DNA of 64,000 nucleotides, from contig SCNS01000001.1 in assembly GCA_005503215.1 (NCBI GenBank), positions 1 to 64,000 of the forward strand, given 5' to 3'. The position numbers were made by a program, and so were the translations under genes. Within the stretch, counting starts at the first letter, position 1; each line of letters starts with the position of its first letter. Under the pieces are notes generated by a model that ran no database searches, was not told the DNA's origin, and worked only from the letters and a program-made list of their open reading frames with translations. Below, one piece after another: positions 25,209 to 32,304 of this stretch. This stretch comes from Sphingomonadaceae bacterium 3R27C6. Its GTDB lineage: Bacteria > Pseudomonadota > Alphaproteobacteria > Sphingomonadales > Sphingomonadaceae.

Positions 25209-25913
25209 TCACCGCTTTACGTGCTGGCGATCGCCCCACAGGATGGCGCGGTGCTCGTCGGTAAAGCCGGTCAGCCCGCCCTCGATCGTCTCGGCTCGCG
25301 CGACGCCGACGGTCATCCCTTCTGCGACCGCGGGGCGTTCGAGCATCGCGGCGCCCCAGCGGTCGACATTCGGGAAGTGCCCGGCCTTTTCGATCAGCTG
25401 GCGGCGCAGGTAGGGCAGCGTCGCCATGTCGGCGATCGTGTAATCCTCGCCCGCGAGCCACGCGGCCTCGCCGAGGCGCTTGTCGAGCACCATCATCAGC
25501 CGGTCGACCTCGCGGCTGTAACGCTCGATCGCATATTCGTGCCGGTCCTTGGCATAGTGCGTGAAATGCACTTCCTGCCCGAACATCGGCCCGACCCCCG
25601 ACACCTGGAACATCAGCCATTGCCAGCAGATCGCGCGCTTCACCGGATCGGTCGGCAGAAAGCGCCCGGTCTTCTCGGCGAGATAGAGCAGGATTGCGCC
25701 GGTCTCCCACAGTATGAACCGCTCCCCGCCGGGACCTTCGTCATCGACGATCACCGGGGTCTTGTTGTTCGGGTTGAGCGCGAGGAACTCGGGCGTCAAC
25801 TGATCGCCCGCGAGAATGTCGATATATTCGAGCCGCCATTCGAGCCCCATTTCGAGGAGCGCGATCGCGATCTTGCGCGCGTTGGGGGTCGGGCCGCCAT
25901 AGAGCGTGATCAT
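25209..25913 (-). CDS. Glutathione S-transferase, nu-class-like (4)
   Basis: A 234-residue GST with GPTPNARKIAIALLEMG at the active site, LNPNNKTPVIVDD with the cis-Pro, WETGAILLYLAEKTG (ETG replaces the usual ESG) and YTIADMATLPYL. It begins 4 nt after the stop of the CoA-transferase gene, so both are in one operon. Of the four GSTs in this region it is the only one in an operon with a CoA-transferase. It may act on a glutathione adduct of a CoA-linked or free acid intermediate; this is inference from position. Confidence 0.88.
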   Translation of the reverse strand: MITLYGGPTPNARKIAIALLEMGLEWRLEYIDILAGDQLTPEFLALNPNNKTPVIVDDEGPGGERFILWETGAILLYLAEKTGRFLPTDPVKRAICWQWLMFQVSGVGPMFGQEVHFTHYAKDRHEYAIERYSREVDRLMMVLDKRLGEAAWLAGEDYTIADMATLPYLRRQLIEKAGHFPNVDRWGAAMLERPAVAEGMTVGVARAETIEGGLTGFTDEHRAILWGDRQHVKR

Positions 25914-25917
25914 CGCG

Positions 25918-27081
25918 TCAGGCCTCCCGTCCGAGCCAGCGCTTCAGCACGTCGGCGCTGTCCTGCCCGACCTTAAGCGGAGCAGGGCGACGCACGCTGC
26001 CCGGTGTCGCCGACAGTTTCGGGAACACGCCTTGCATGGTGACTTCGCCCAGCTCGGCGTCCTCAACCGTCACCAGCGCATCGCGCGCGGCGAAATGCGG
26101 GTCGCTCATCATGTCCTCGGCATCGAAGACGCGGCCGGCGGGAACCCCCGCTTCGACCATCCTCGCTTCGAGTTCGGCGATCGTCAGCGTGCTCGTCCAT
26201 TCGCCGATCAGCGCGTCGAGTTCCTCCTGCCGCGCCCCGCGCGCGCGGTGCGTCGCATAGCGCTCGTCGCCGGCGAGTTCAGGCTGCCCCATCGCGGCGG
26301 CGAGGCGGGCGAAGACGCCATCCTGATTGGCGCCGATCAGATATTCGCCATCCTTGCACGGATAGACGTTCGACGGCGCGATCGCGGGCAGCGTCGACCC
26401 CGTGCGGCGGCGCTTGGTGCCGCTCGCCGAATAGTCGGACACGGTCGATTCCATTACCTGCAGCACCGCTTCATAAAGCGCGGAGTCGACGATCTGGCCT
26501 TCGCCCGTCTTGCTGCGGTGGTGGAGCGCCGCGAGCGCGCCCATGCATCCGTAAGTGGCGGCGAGCGTGTCGCCGATCGACACCCCCATGCGCGCGGGCG
26601 GCAGGTCGGGATAGCCGACGATGCCGCGCCAGCCGCCCATCGCCTCGCCGATGCCGCCGAAACCCGCGCGCGCGGAGTAAGGGCCGGTCTGGCCATAGCC
26701 CGACACGCGCACGACGATCAGCCCGGGGTTCGTCTTGCGCAGCTCGGCGGGGTCGAGGTTCCATTTCTCGAGCGTGCCGGGACGGAAATTCTCGATGAGG
26801 ATGTCCGCCTTGGCGATCAGTTCGCGTGCAAGGGCTTGTCCTTCTTCGGACCGTAGATCGACCGCCACCGAATATTTGTTGCGCGCGATCACGCGCCACC
26901 AGCTCGGTTTGTCGCCCTGGCCCCAGTTGCGCATCTGGTCGCCGGTCTCCGGCGGTTCGAGCTTGACGATCTCGGCGCCCATGTCGCCGAGCAGCTGTCC
27001 GCAGAAGGGGCCGGCGATCAGCTGCCCCATCTCGATCACCCTGATGCCTTCCAGCGCGCCCCCGCTGCCCGTCTCGCTCAT
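25918..27081 (-). CDS. Type III CoA-transferase (CaiB/BaiF/formyl-CoA transferase family)
   Basis: A 387-residue family III CoA-transferase of usual length. It starts with GIRVIEMGQLIAGPFCGQLL and GAEIVKLEPPETGD. The catalytic Asp is in SIGDTLAATYG near residue 180. These enzymes move CoA between two acids through a covalent Asp-CoA intermediate. ATG at 27081 follows AAAGGAACGAT; an upstream in-frame ATG overlaps the operator and is less likely. It is the first gene of a two-gene operon with a GST and divergent from the HMG-CoA-lyase-type gene across the palindrome at 27141. Confidence 0.93.
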   Translation of the reverse strand: MSETGSGGALEGIRVIEMGQLIAGPFCGQLLGDMGAEIVKLEPPETGDQMRNWGQGDKPSWWRVIARNKYSVAVDLRSEEGQALARELIAKADILIENFRPGTLEKWNLDPAELRKTNPGLIVVRVSGYGQTGPYSARAGFGGIGEAMGGWRGIVGYPDLPPARMGVSIGDTLAATYGCMGALAALHHRSKTGEGQIVDSALYEAVLQVMESTVSDYSASGTKRRRTGSTLPAIAPSNVYPCKDGEYLIGANQDGVFARLAAAMGQPELAGDERYATHRARGARQEELDALIGEWTSTLTIAELEARMVEAGVPAGRVFDAEDMMSDPHFAARDALVTVEDAELGEVTMQGVFPKLSATPGSVRRPAPLKVGQDSADVLKRWLGREA

Positions 27082-27140
27082 ATCGTTCCTTTCGCGGCCG
27101 ACTCTGGTAAGACAGCCTGCCTCGCCCATGGCCTTTGTAT

Positions 27141-27156
27141 ACTTAGAATGCTATGT
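27141..27156. promoter_or_regulatory. Palindromic operator, copy 7 (CoA-transferase / HMG-CoA lyase divergent gap)
   Basis: ACTTAG-AATG-CTATGT; left arm perfect, right arm 5 of 6. It lies 43 nt before the lyase ATG at 27200 and 59 nt from the CoA-transferase ATG. Confidence 0.55.
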
Positions 27157-27199
27157 AATTTTCAACCTGCTAAATGACTCGGGATAATCGGGACGCAAG

Positions 27200-28102
27200 A
27201 TGTTGAAAAATCATGCCGTGGAACTCGTCGAGGTCGGCCCGCGCGACGGGCTCCAGAATGAATCGGCGATCGTTTCGACCGCCGACAAGCTGGAGCTGAT
27301 CCAACGCGCGATCGACTATGGCGTCCGGCGTATCGAGGTGACGAGCTTCGTCAATCCGAAGAAGGTGCCGCAGCTTGCCGACGCCGAGGAGCTGGTGGCG
27401 ATGCTGCCCGAGCGCGACGATGTGACCTATATCGGGCTCGTTCTCAATCACCGCGGCGCCGAGCGCGCGCTCGCCACCGGCCGGATCGACGAGCTGGGCG
27501 CGGTGTGCGTCACGAGCGATACGTTCGGCATCCGCAATCAGGGGCAAAGCTCGGACGAATCGCTCGCCGCCGCGATGGAGATTATCGCGCTCGCGAAAGA
27601 AGCGGGGCGCAGCGGCCAGATCACCATCGCGACCGCCTTCGGCTGCCCGTTCGAGGGGCGCGTCGCGATCGATCGCGTCGTCGAGATGGCGAAGCGCGCC
27701 GCCGACGCGAGCCCGCGCGAAATCGCGCTCGCCGATACGATCGGTGTCGGCGTTCCGGCGCAAGTGTCGGAAATGGTGGGCCGCGTGTGCGAAGCGGTCG
27801 GCGAACTGCCCGTGCGCGTCCATTTCCACAACACGCGCGGCACTGGGATCGCCAATGTCTGGGCGGCGGTGAACGAAGGCGCGGCGACGGTCGATGCGTC
27901 GCTTGGCGGACTCGGCGGCTGTCCCTTCGCGCCCGGCGCGGCGGGCAATGTCGCGACCGAGGATGTGATCTACATGCTCGGACAGAGTGGCATCCGGACG
28001 GGCGTGACGCTGCCGCAGGTCGTCGAGGCGGCCGGGTGGCTCACTGGCGTGATGGGCCGTCCGCTCCCGGCGATGGTCAGCAAGGCGCCCGCCTTTCCCT
28101 AA
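27200..28102 (+). CDS. Hydroxymethylglutaryl-CoA lyase family protein
   Basis: A 300-residue DRE-TIM barrel aldolase. The metal/substrate motif is EVGPRDGLQNE at residues 11-21, VHFHNTRGTG holds the metal histidines, and GLGGCPFAPGAAGNVATED contains the catalytic Cys loop. HMG-CoA lyase cleaves 3-hydroxy-3-methylglutaryl-CoA to acetyl-CoA and acetoacetate; relatives cleave other 3-hydroxy-3-alkylglutaryl-CoA esters. Paired with a CoA-transferase, it suggests the pathway ends in a tertiary 3-hydroxyacyl-CoA, as in branched-chain or terpenoid degradation. It ends by 4-nt convergent overlap with the DMT transporter gene. Confidence 0.92.
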   Translation: MLKNHAVELVEVGPRDGLQNESAIVSTADKLELIQRAIDYGVRRIEVTSFVNPKKVPQLADAEELVAMLPERDDVTYIGLVLNHRGAERALATGRIDELGAVCVTSDTFGIRNQGQSSDESLAAAMEIIALAKEAGRSGQITIATAFGCPFEGRVAIDRVVEMAKRAADASPREIALADTIGVGVPAQVSEMVGRVCEAVGELPVRVHFHNTRGTGIANVWAAVNEGAATVDASLGGLGGCPFAPGAAGNVATEDVIYMLGQSGIRTGVTLPQVVEAAGWLTGVMGRPLPAMVSKAPAFP

Positions 28103-29010
28103 AAGGTCGCGAGCAGCGCCATCATCACGCCGGCGACGACGAGCAACAGTCCGACGATCTCGTGCCAGCGCACCGGCTCGCGCAGATAGAAATGCGCGAA
28201 GCCGATCGTGAAGACGACCTCGACCTGTCCGACGATGCGCACCAATGCCGCCGGCGCCGCCGCGAAGCCGATGTACCAGCAGGCCGAGCCGAGCGCCGAA
28301 AGCAGCCCGACCTGGCTCGAGTTCCGCCATGTGCGGCAAACTGCGCGCGCGGTATCACGGTCACGCAGCAAAACCCACGCGAGGTGCAGTCCGGTCTGGA
28401 TCGCCATCACGACAACGAGCGTGACGAGTGCCGAACCGATCAGGTCGACGCCATCGAGCTCGGCGGTCGCGAGCTTCACCGCGATCGCGGCGAGCGCGAA
28501 CATCGACCCCGCGCCGAGCCCGCAGAGCGCGGCGGGCTGGCCCAGTGCGCGCCATATCTCGCGCCCCGACACGCCGCGTCCGGCCAGCGCGAGCACCAGC
28601 ACGCCAGCAACCCCCGCAACGATCCCGATCCACGCGAGCAGCGGCAGCCGCTCGCCGAGGAACAGCGCGGTGACGAGCGCCGCCTGCACCGCCTCGGTCT
28701 TCGAAAAGGCGGTGCCGACGACGAAGCCGCGATGCCCGAACGCCATGATGAGCAGGATTGTCCCCGCCATCTGCGTGACCGCCCCGGCGACCGCGAAACC
28801 GCCGAAAGCGGTGCCGAACGCCGGGATCGCATCGTGCCGGATCGTCAGCCAGATCGCGGCGAAAACGAGGGCGAAAGGCAGGCCGTACAGATAGCGAACC
28901 AGCCCCGCGCCGCTGACGCTGAGCTCGGCGCGAAGCCGCTGCTGGAGCGCGGTTCGCCACGCCTGGAACAGGCCGCCGAACAGCGAGGCGGGAAGCCAGA
29001 TAGGGTTCAT
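28099..29010 (-). CDS. EamA/DMT-superfamily transporter
   Basis: A 303-residue protein with about ten hydrophobic segments in two EamA-type halves, e.g. ALVTALFLGERLPLLAWIGI in the first and FAHFYLREPVRWHEIVGLLL in the second, each preceding the conserved E of the repeat. DMT proteins export or import metabolites. ATG at 29010 gives the normal start MNPIWLPASL; upstream in-frame codons lack a ribosome site. It lies between the lyase and the acyl-CoA dehydrogenase gene. Direction and substrate cannot be told. Confidence 0.85.
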   Translation of the reverse strand: MNPIWLPASLFGGLFQAWRTALQQRLRAELSVSGAGLVRYLYGLPFALVFAAIWLTIRHDAIPAFGTAFGGFAVAGAVTQMAGTILLIMAFGHRGFVVGTAFSKTEAVQAALVTALFLGERLPLLAWIGIVAGVAGVLVLALAGRGVSGREIWRALGQPAALCGLGAGSMFALAAIAVKLATAELDGVDLIGSALVTLVVVMAIQTGLHLAWVLLRDRDTARAVCRTWRNSSQVGLLSALGSACWYIGFAAAPAALVRIVGQVEVVFTIGFAHFYLREPVRWHEIVGLLLVVAGVMMALLATF

Positions 29011-29075
29011 CCCGCCCGCTGTCCGTGCATTTGATCTTCGACTCGTATCGCACTGTGCATGCGGCCCCATGCAAT

Positions 29076-29091
29076 AGTTTTATTACTAAGT
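29076..29091. promoter_or_regulatory. Degenerate palindromic operator, copy 8 (upstream of acyl-CoA dehydrogenase)
   Basis: AGTTTT-ATTA-CTAAGT: the right arm is perfect, the left arm poor. It lies in the divergent gap 29011-29220 between the DMT transporter and the dehydrogenase, the expected place for another regulon site. Weak on its own. Confidence 0.3.
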
Positions 29092-29183
29092 ATATGGCGC
29101 GTGCCGATCGCTGCCCCCGACCTGTTACGCCAATCAGCTAGACCCGCGGCGCGGCAAGTTGCAGGACAGGTGCGGGAGAGCAA

Positions 29184-29219
29184 ATGACGCACATATATAC
29201 CGCCGGGCCGGCGATCTGA
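29184..29219 (+). CDS. Possible 11-residue leader peptide before the acyl-CoA dehydrogenase
   Basis: ATG at 29184 is preceded by GGGAGAGCAA, almost the same ribosome site as the ligase gene at 12359. It encodes MTHIYTAGPAI and stops with TGA at 29217-29219, 1 nt before the dehydrogenase ATG at 29221. The dehydrogenase start itself has no clear ribosome site, so it may be translated by reinitiation after this short frame. It could also be a remnant of an older start. Confidence 0.35.
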   Translation: MTHIYTAGPAI

Positions 29220-29220
29220 C

Positions 29221-30243
29221 ATGGCCGAACTCGACCTGCCGCTTTCGGACGAGCAACAGATGCTGCGTGATAGCATCCAGCGCTTCCTCGCCGACAATGT
29301 GCGTCCCGGCTGGCGCGAGCTTTCGGAGTCGCTTGGGCTAGCCGGCCTCGCGCTGCCCGAAAGCGCCGGCGGTTTCGGCGGCGGTCCGATCGACATCGCC
29401 GTCGTCATGGCCGAGCTGGGGCCGGCGCTCGCGGGCGCCGACTGGCTTTCGCACGTCGCGGCGACGGCGCTGCTGGCGCGGGTCGTACCCGATCATCCGG
29501 CGCTGGCTGGTCTCGCGGTGGGCGGCCGCCGGATCGCCATCGTCTGCACGGCTTCGACCGCAGCGATGCCCGTGGTCGACGGCGAGCTGGCTCGCGGCAG
29601 CGCGGCACTGGTTGCAGGGGCAGCCGAAGCCGATTTGCTTCTCCTCGCGAGCGACGAGGCGTTGCTGCTCATCCCCGCCGATGGCGACAAGGTCGAACAG
29701 CGGCATCGCATCATGCACGACGGCAGCGTCTCGGCAGACCTTGCCTTCACGCTCAAGCCCGGCGACACCACTTCGCTCGCGAGCGGTGATGCCGCGCGCC
29801 TGTGGGCCGACTATGCGAACGACCTGATCCTCGCGGCGCGCTGCGCCGAGGCGGTCGGCCTGATGCAGCAGATGATTACCGACAGCATCGACTATCTCGG
29901 CCAGCGCAAGCAGTTTGGCGCAATGATCGGCAGCTTCCAGTCGCTGCGCCACCGCGCCGCCGACATGCAGCTTGTACTGATGAAGGCGGCGGCGCTTACC
30001 GAAGCCGCAATCCTCGCGGTCGATCAGGCTCGCGCCGACCGCGCGCAAGCCGTGAGCGCCGCCTGCGTCGAGGTCGGCGACGCTGTGCGCATCGTCGGCG
30101 AAAGCGCGGTGCAGATCCATGGTGCGATGGGGCTAACCGAAGAGCTCAACCTTGGCGGCCATTTCAAGCGCGCGCTCGCGATTGCGGCGGCATTCGGTCC
30201 GCGCGCGGGTCATCTTGCGCGTTTTGCCGAGGCGGCTGCCTAA
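29221..30243 (+). CDS. Acyl-CoA dehydrogenase, short form (possible heteromer subunit)
   Basis: A 340-residue acyl-CoA dehydrogenase, shorter than the usual 380-400 because the middle beta-domain is reduced. Visible parts are LSDEQQMLRDSIQRFLADN at the start, GQRKQFGAMIGSFQSLRHRA (FAD contact) near residue 225, and QIHGAMGLTEELNLGGHFKR near the end. The flavin-proximal WITN-type segment of the beta-domain is not recognisable. In steroid-type alpha2beta2 enzymes one subunit is similarly reduced. Its 3' end overlaps by 4 nt with the convergent full-length dehydrogenase at 30240. Whether it works alone or as a partner is not known. Confidence 0.85.
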   Translation: MAELDLPLSDEQQMLRDSIQRFLADNVRPGWRELSESLGLAGLALPESAGGFGGGPIDIAVVMAELGPALAGADWLSHVAATALLARVVPDHPALAGLAVGGRRIAIVCTASTAAMPVVDGELARGSAALVAGAAEADLLLLASDEALLLIPADGDKVEQRHRIMHDGSVSADLAFTLKPGDTTSLASGDAARLWADYANDLILAARCAEAVGLMQQMITDSIDYLGQRKQFGAMIGSFQSLRHRAADMQLVLMKAAALTEAAILAVDQARADRAQAVSAACVEVGDAVRIVGESAVQIHGAMGLTEELNLGGHFKRALAIAAAFGPRAGHLARFAEAAA

Positions 30244-31370
30244 CCCAGCATCGTCCTTGCGATCAGGTCGCGCTGGATCTCGTTCGATCCGGCGTAAATG
30301 GTCGCCGCGCGGTCGTTGAGGTAGCGCGGCACGGCAACCGCCAGCTCGGCGGGCGTCTGCCCGTCGGCGTCGGCCCATGCGGCGTGGCCCGCGATTTCGC
30401 ACGCCAGCGTGTCGATGCGCTGCGCGGTCTCGGTCCCCAATATCTTGAGCGCCGAGGCATAGAGGGCCGCGCTGCCGCCAACGCCGCGCATCGCCTTCAT
30501 TTCGAGCGCCTGCAGCGCCTTCAGCGTCACCGCCTCGCGGTCGAGCTGCGCGCGCAATACCGGATCGATGTCGCCCCGCGCTCGCAGCCGTTCGAGCCGT
30601 CCGATCAGCCCCGGCGCATATTTTCCGCCGCGCTCGAAGGTCAGCAGATGCTTCGCGACCGACCAGCCTTCATTCTCTTCGCCGAGCCGGTTCGCCTGCG
30701 GGACGCGGACATCGTCGAAGAAGACCTGATTGAATTCATGATCGCCCGCGAGCGTGCGGATCGGTTCGACTATGATCCCCGGCGTCGCCATGTCGAGCAG
30801 CAGGAAGCTGATCCCCGCCTGCGGCTTGCCTTCGTTCGACGTGCGGACAAGTGCGAACATGCGGTTGGCGAAATGCGCGTGCGTCGTCCAGATCTTCGAC
30901 CCGTTCAGGATATAATCGCTGCCATCGGGCACCGCGCGCAGTTGCAGCGCGGCCAGGTCGGATCCCGCGCCGGGCTCCGAAAAGCCCTGGCACCAATAAT
31001 CCTCGCCCGACAATATGCGCGGCAGATAATGGGCGCGCTGTTCGGGGCTGCCATAATGCATGATCACCGGCGCGACCATCTTGAGACCCATCGGCGCGAG
31101 GTTCGGTGCCCCGGCCTGCGCGCATTCGGCGGCGAAGATGTAACGTTCGATCTCGCTCCATCCCGGGCCGCCGAATTCGGCGGGCCAGTCGGGTGCTGCC
31201 CAGCCTTTGGCATGGAGGATGCGCTGCCACGGCAGCGAGATGTCGGGATCGATAAAGACGCTTGTCGCACGCGCCGCACCGCGGCGGCTATCGTCGGGCA
31301 GATGCGCGGCGAGGAAGGTGCTTACCTCATCGCGAAAGGCGGTCAGCGCCGGGTCGTTCAGCATGTCCAT
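30240..31370 (-). CDS. Acyl-CoA dehydrogenase, full length
   Basis: A 376-residue acyl-CoA dehydrogenase. Motifs are CQGFSEPGAGSDLAALQ (about residue 130), LNGSKIWTTHAHFANRMF with the FAD-stacking Trp, and the C-terminal YLNDRAATIYAGSNEIQRD. It oxidises an acyl-CoA ester at the alpha-beta bond. I chose the ATG at 31370 rather than one 12 codons upstream, because the conserved N-terminus (ALTAFRDEVSTFL) begins soon after it. It converges on the short dehydrogenase, and no operator copy is seen upstream, so its control may differ from the rest. Confidence 0.9.
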   Translation of the reverse strand: MDMLNDPALTAFRDEVSTFLAAHLPDDSRRGAARATSVFIDPDISLPWQRILHAKGWAAPDWPAEFGGPGWSEIERYIFAAECAQAGAPNLAPMGLKMVAPVIMHYGSPEQRAHYLPRILSGEDYWCQGFSEPGAGSDLAALQLRAVPDGSDYILNGSKIWTTHAHFANRMFALVRTSNEGKPQAGISFLLLDMATPGIIVEPIRTLAGDHEFNQVFFDDVRVPQANRLGEENEGWSVAKHLLTFERGGKYAPGLIGRLERLRARGDIDPVLRAQLDREAVTLKALQALEMKAMRGVGGSAALYASALKILGTETAQRIDTLACEIAGHAAWADADGQTPAELAVAVPRYLNDRAATIYAGSNEIQRDLIARTMLG

Positions 31371-31419
31371 GCCCCGGACTTGTAAGTCGCGGTAAGGCGG
31401 GGCCAAGCTGGCACCTGCG

Positions 31420-32166
31420 TCAGGCCGCGCGCGCGCCGACGAAGCCGAGCCCCGCGGCGATCTGGATCGACTGCGCGCGCCCGGTCGCGCCGAGCTTGGC
31501 CGCGGCGTTGCGCAGGTGGAACCGCACGGTCGACACCGACAGCGACAGGATGATGCCGATCTCGCCGTCGGTCTTGCCCGCCGCCGCCCAGCGCAGGCAC
31601 TGGACCTCGCGCCGCGTCAGCGTCTGCGGCACTGTGGCGTTGCGCGGGCGGTCGCGCGCTTCATTGTGCGTCGCGACGAGCTTGAGCGCGAGATTGTGCA
31701 GGTCGCCGGCATGCTTTGCGAACAGCGCCTCGACCCCCACAGGCTCACGCGAACACCAGAAGACCGCGCCGACCAGCCCGCGCGGCAGATGCACCGGCGC
31801 GATGATCGCCTCGCCGAAATTGGGCGTGTTCTTCGCCTGCGAGCAGTCCACCTCGTCGAGCAGATGCGTCGGCCGCCATGTGCCGAGATGTCCATCGCTA
31901 TAGTAAAAGGGTTCGGCGACGAGCCGCGCAGCGGTCAGGAAGGCCAGCTGCAACGCCAGCTTGCGGTCGCGCCAATAGGCATAGTTCGGGTCGACCCAAT
32001 GAAAGCTGGTTTCGGCATAGGGGCGACCTGCCTCGTCGCTCATCGGTTCGGGGTCGCCAAGGTCCGCTTGTGCCGCGACGAAGGGCAGGCCGATCGCGTC
32101 GCCCGCTGCCTGCACCGCCGCAATCAGCGCCGGCATTTCGGCCCAGCATTCGCGCTGATGATCCAT
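31420..32166 (-). CDS. LuxR-family regulator with autoinducer-binding-like domain (no LuxI)
   Basis: A 248-residue regulator. Residues 1-165 look like a LuxR ligand-binding domain, with FHWVDPNYAYWRD and FGEAIIAPVHLPRGLVGAV. Residues 180-245 are a GerE/LuxR helix-turn-helix: LTRREVQCLRWAAAGKTDGE followed by LSVSTVRFHLRNAAAKLGA. An open frame runs far upstream but opposite the TonB receptor gene. No synthase gene is in the window, so it is an orphan that may sense a diet-derived or foreign ligand. It is divergent from a TonB receptor with a palindrome at 32189 between them. Confidence 0.87.
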   Translation of the reverse strand: MDHQRECWAEMPALIAAVQAAGDAIGLPFVAAQADLGDPEPMSDEAGRPYAETSFHWVDPNYAYWRDRKLALQLAFLTAARLVAEPFYYSDGHLGTWRPTHLLDEVDCSQAKNTPNFGEAIIAPVHLPRGLVGAVFWCSREPVGVEALFAKHAGDLHNLALKLVATHNEARDRPRNATVPQTLTRREVQCLRWAAAGKTDGEIGIILSLSVSTVRFHLRNAAAKLGATGRAQSIQIAAGLGFVGARAA

Positions 32167-32188
32167 GACCCGCTTTTCCCTCCACATC

Positions 32189-32204
32189 CTGACACAGGTG
32201 TCAG
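32189..32204. promoter_or_regulatory. Perfect 7+7 palindrome between luxR-type and TonB receptor genes
   Basis: CTGACAC-AG-GTGTCAG. It is 23 nt upstream of the LuxR-type ATG and about 100 nt upstream of the TonB receptor. Size and symmetry suit a LuxR-type operator; assignment is by position. Confidence 0.55.
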
Positions 32205-32304
32205 CTTGTCCGCCCGGCCGCAATTCTATGTTCTGCCATTGTCCGGTTTCGCGCGACGCTCGCACAAAGACGAGCCCGGCGACAAGCTGTTTGAGGGAGG
32301 ATGG

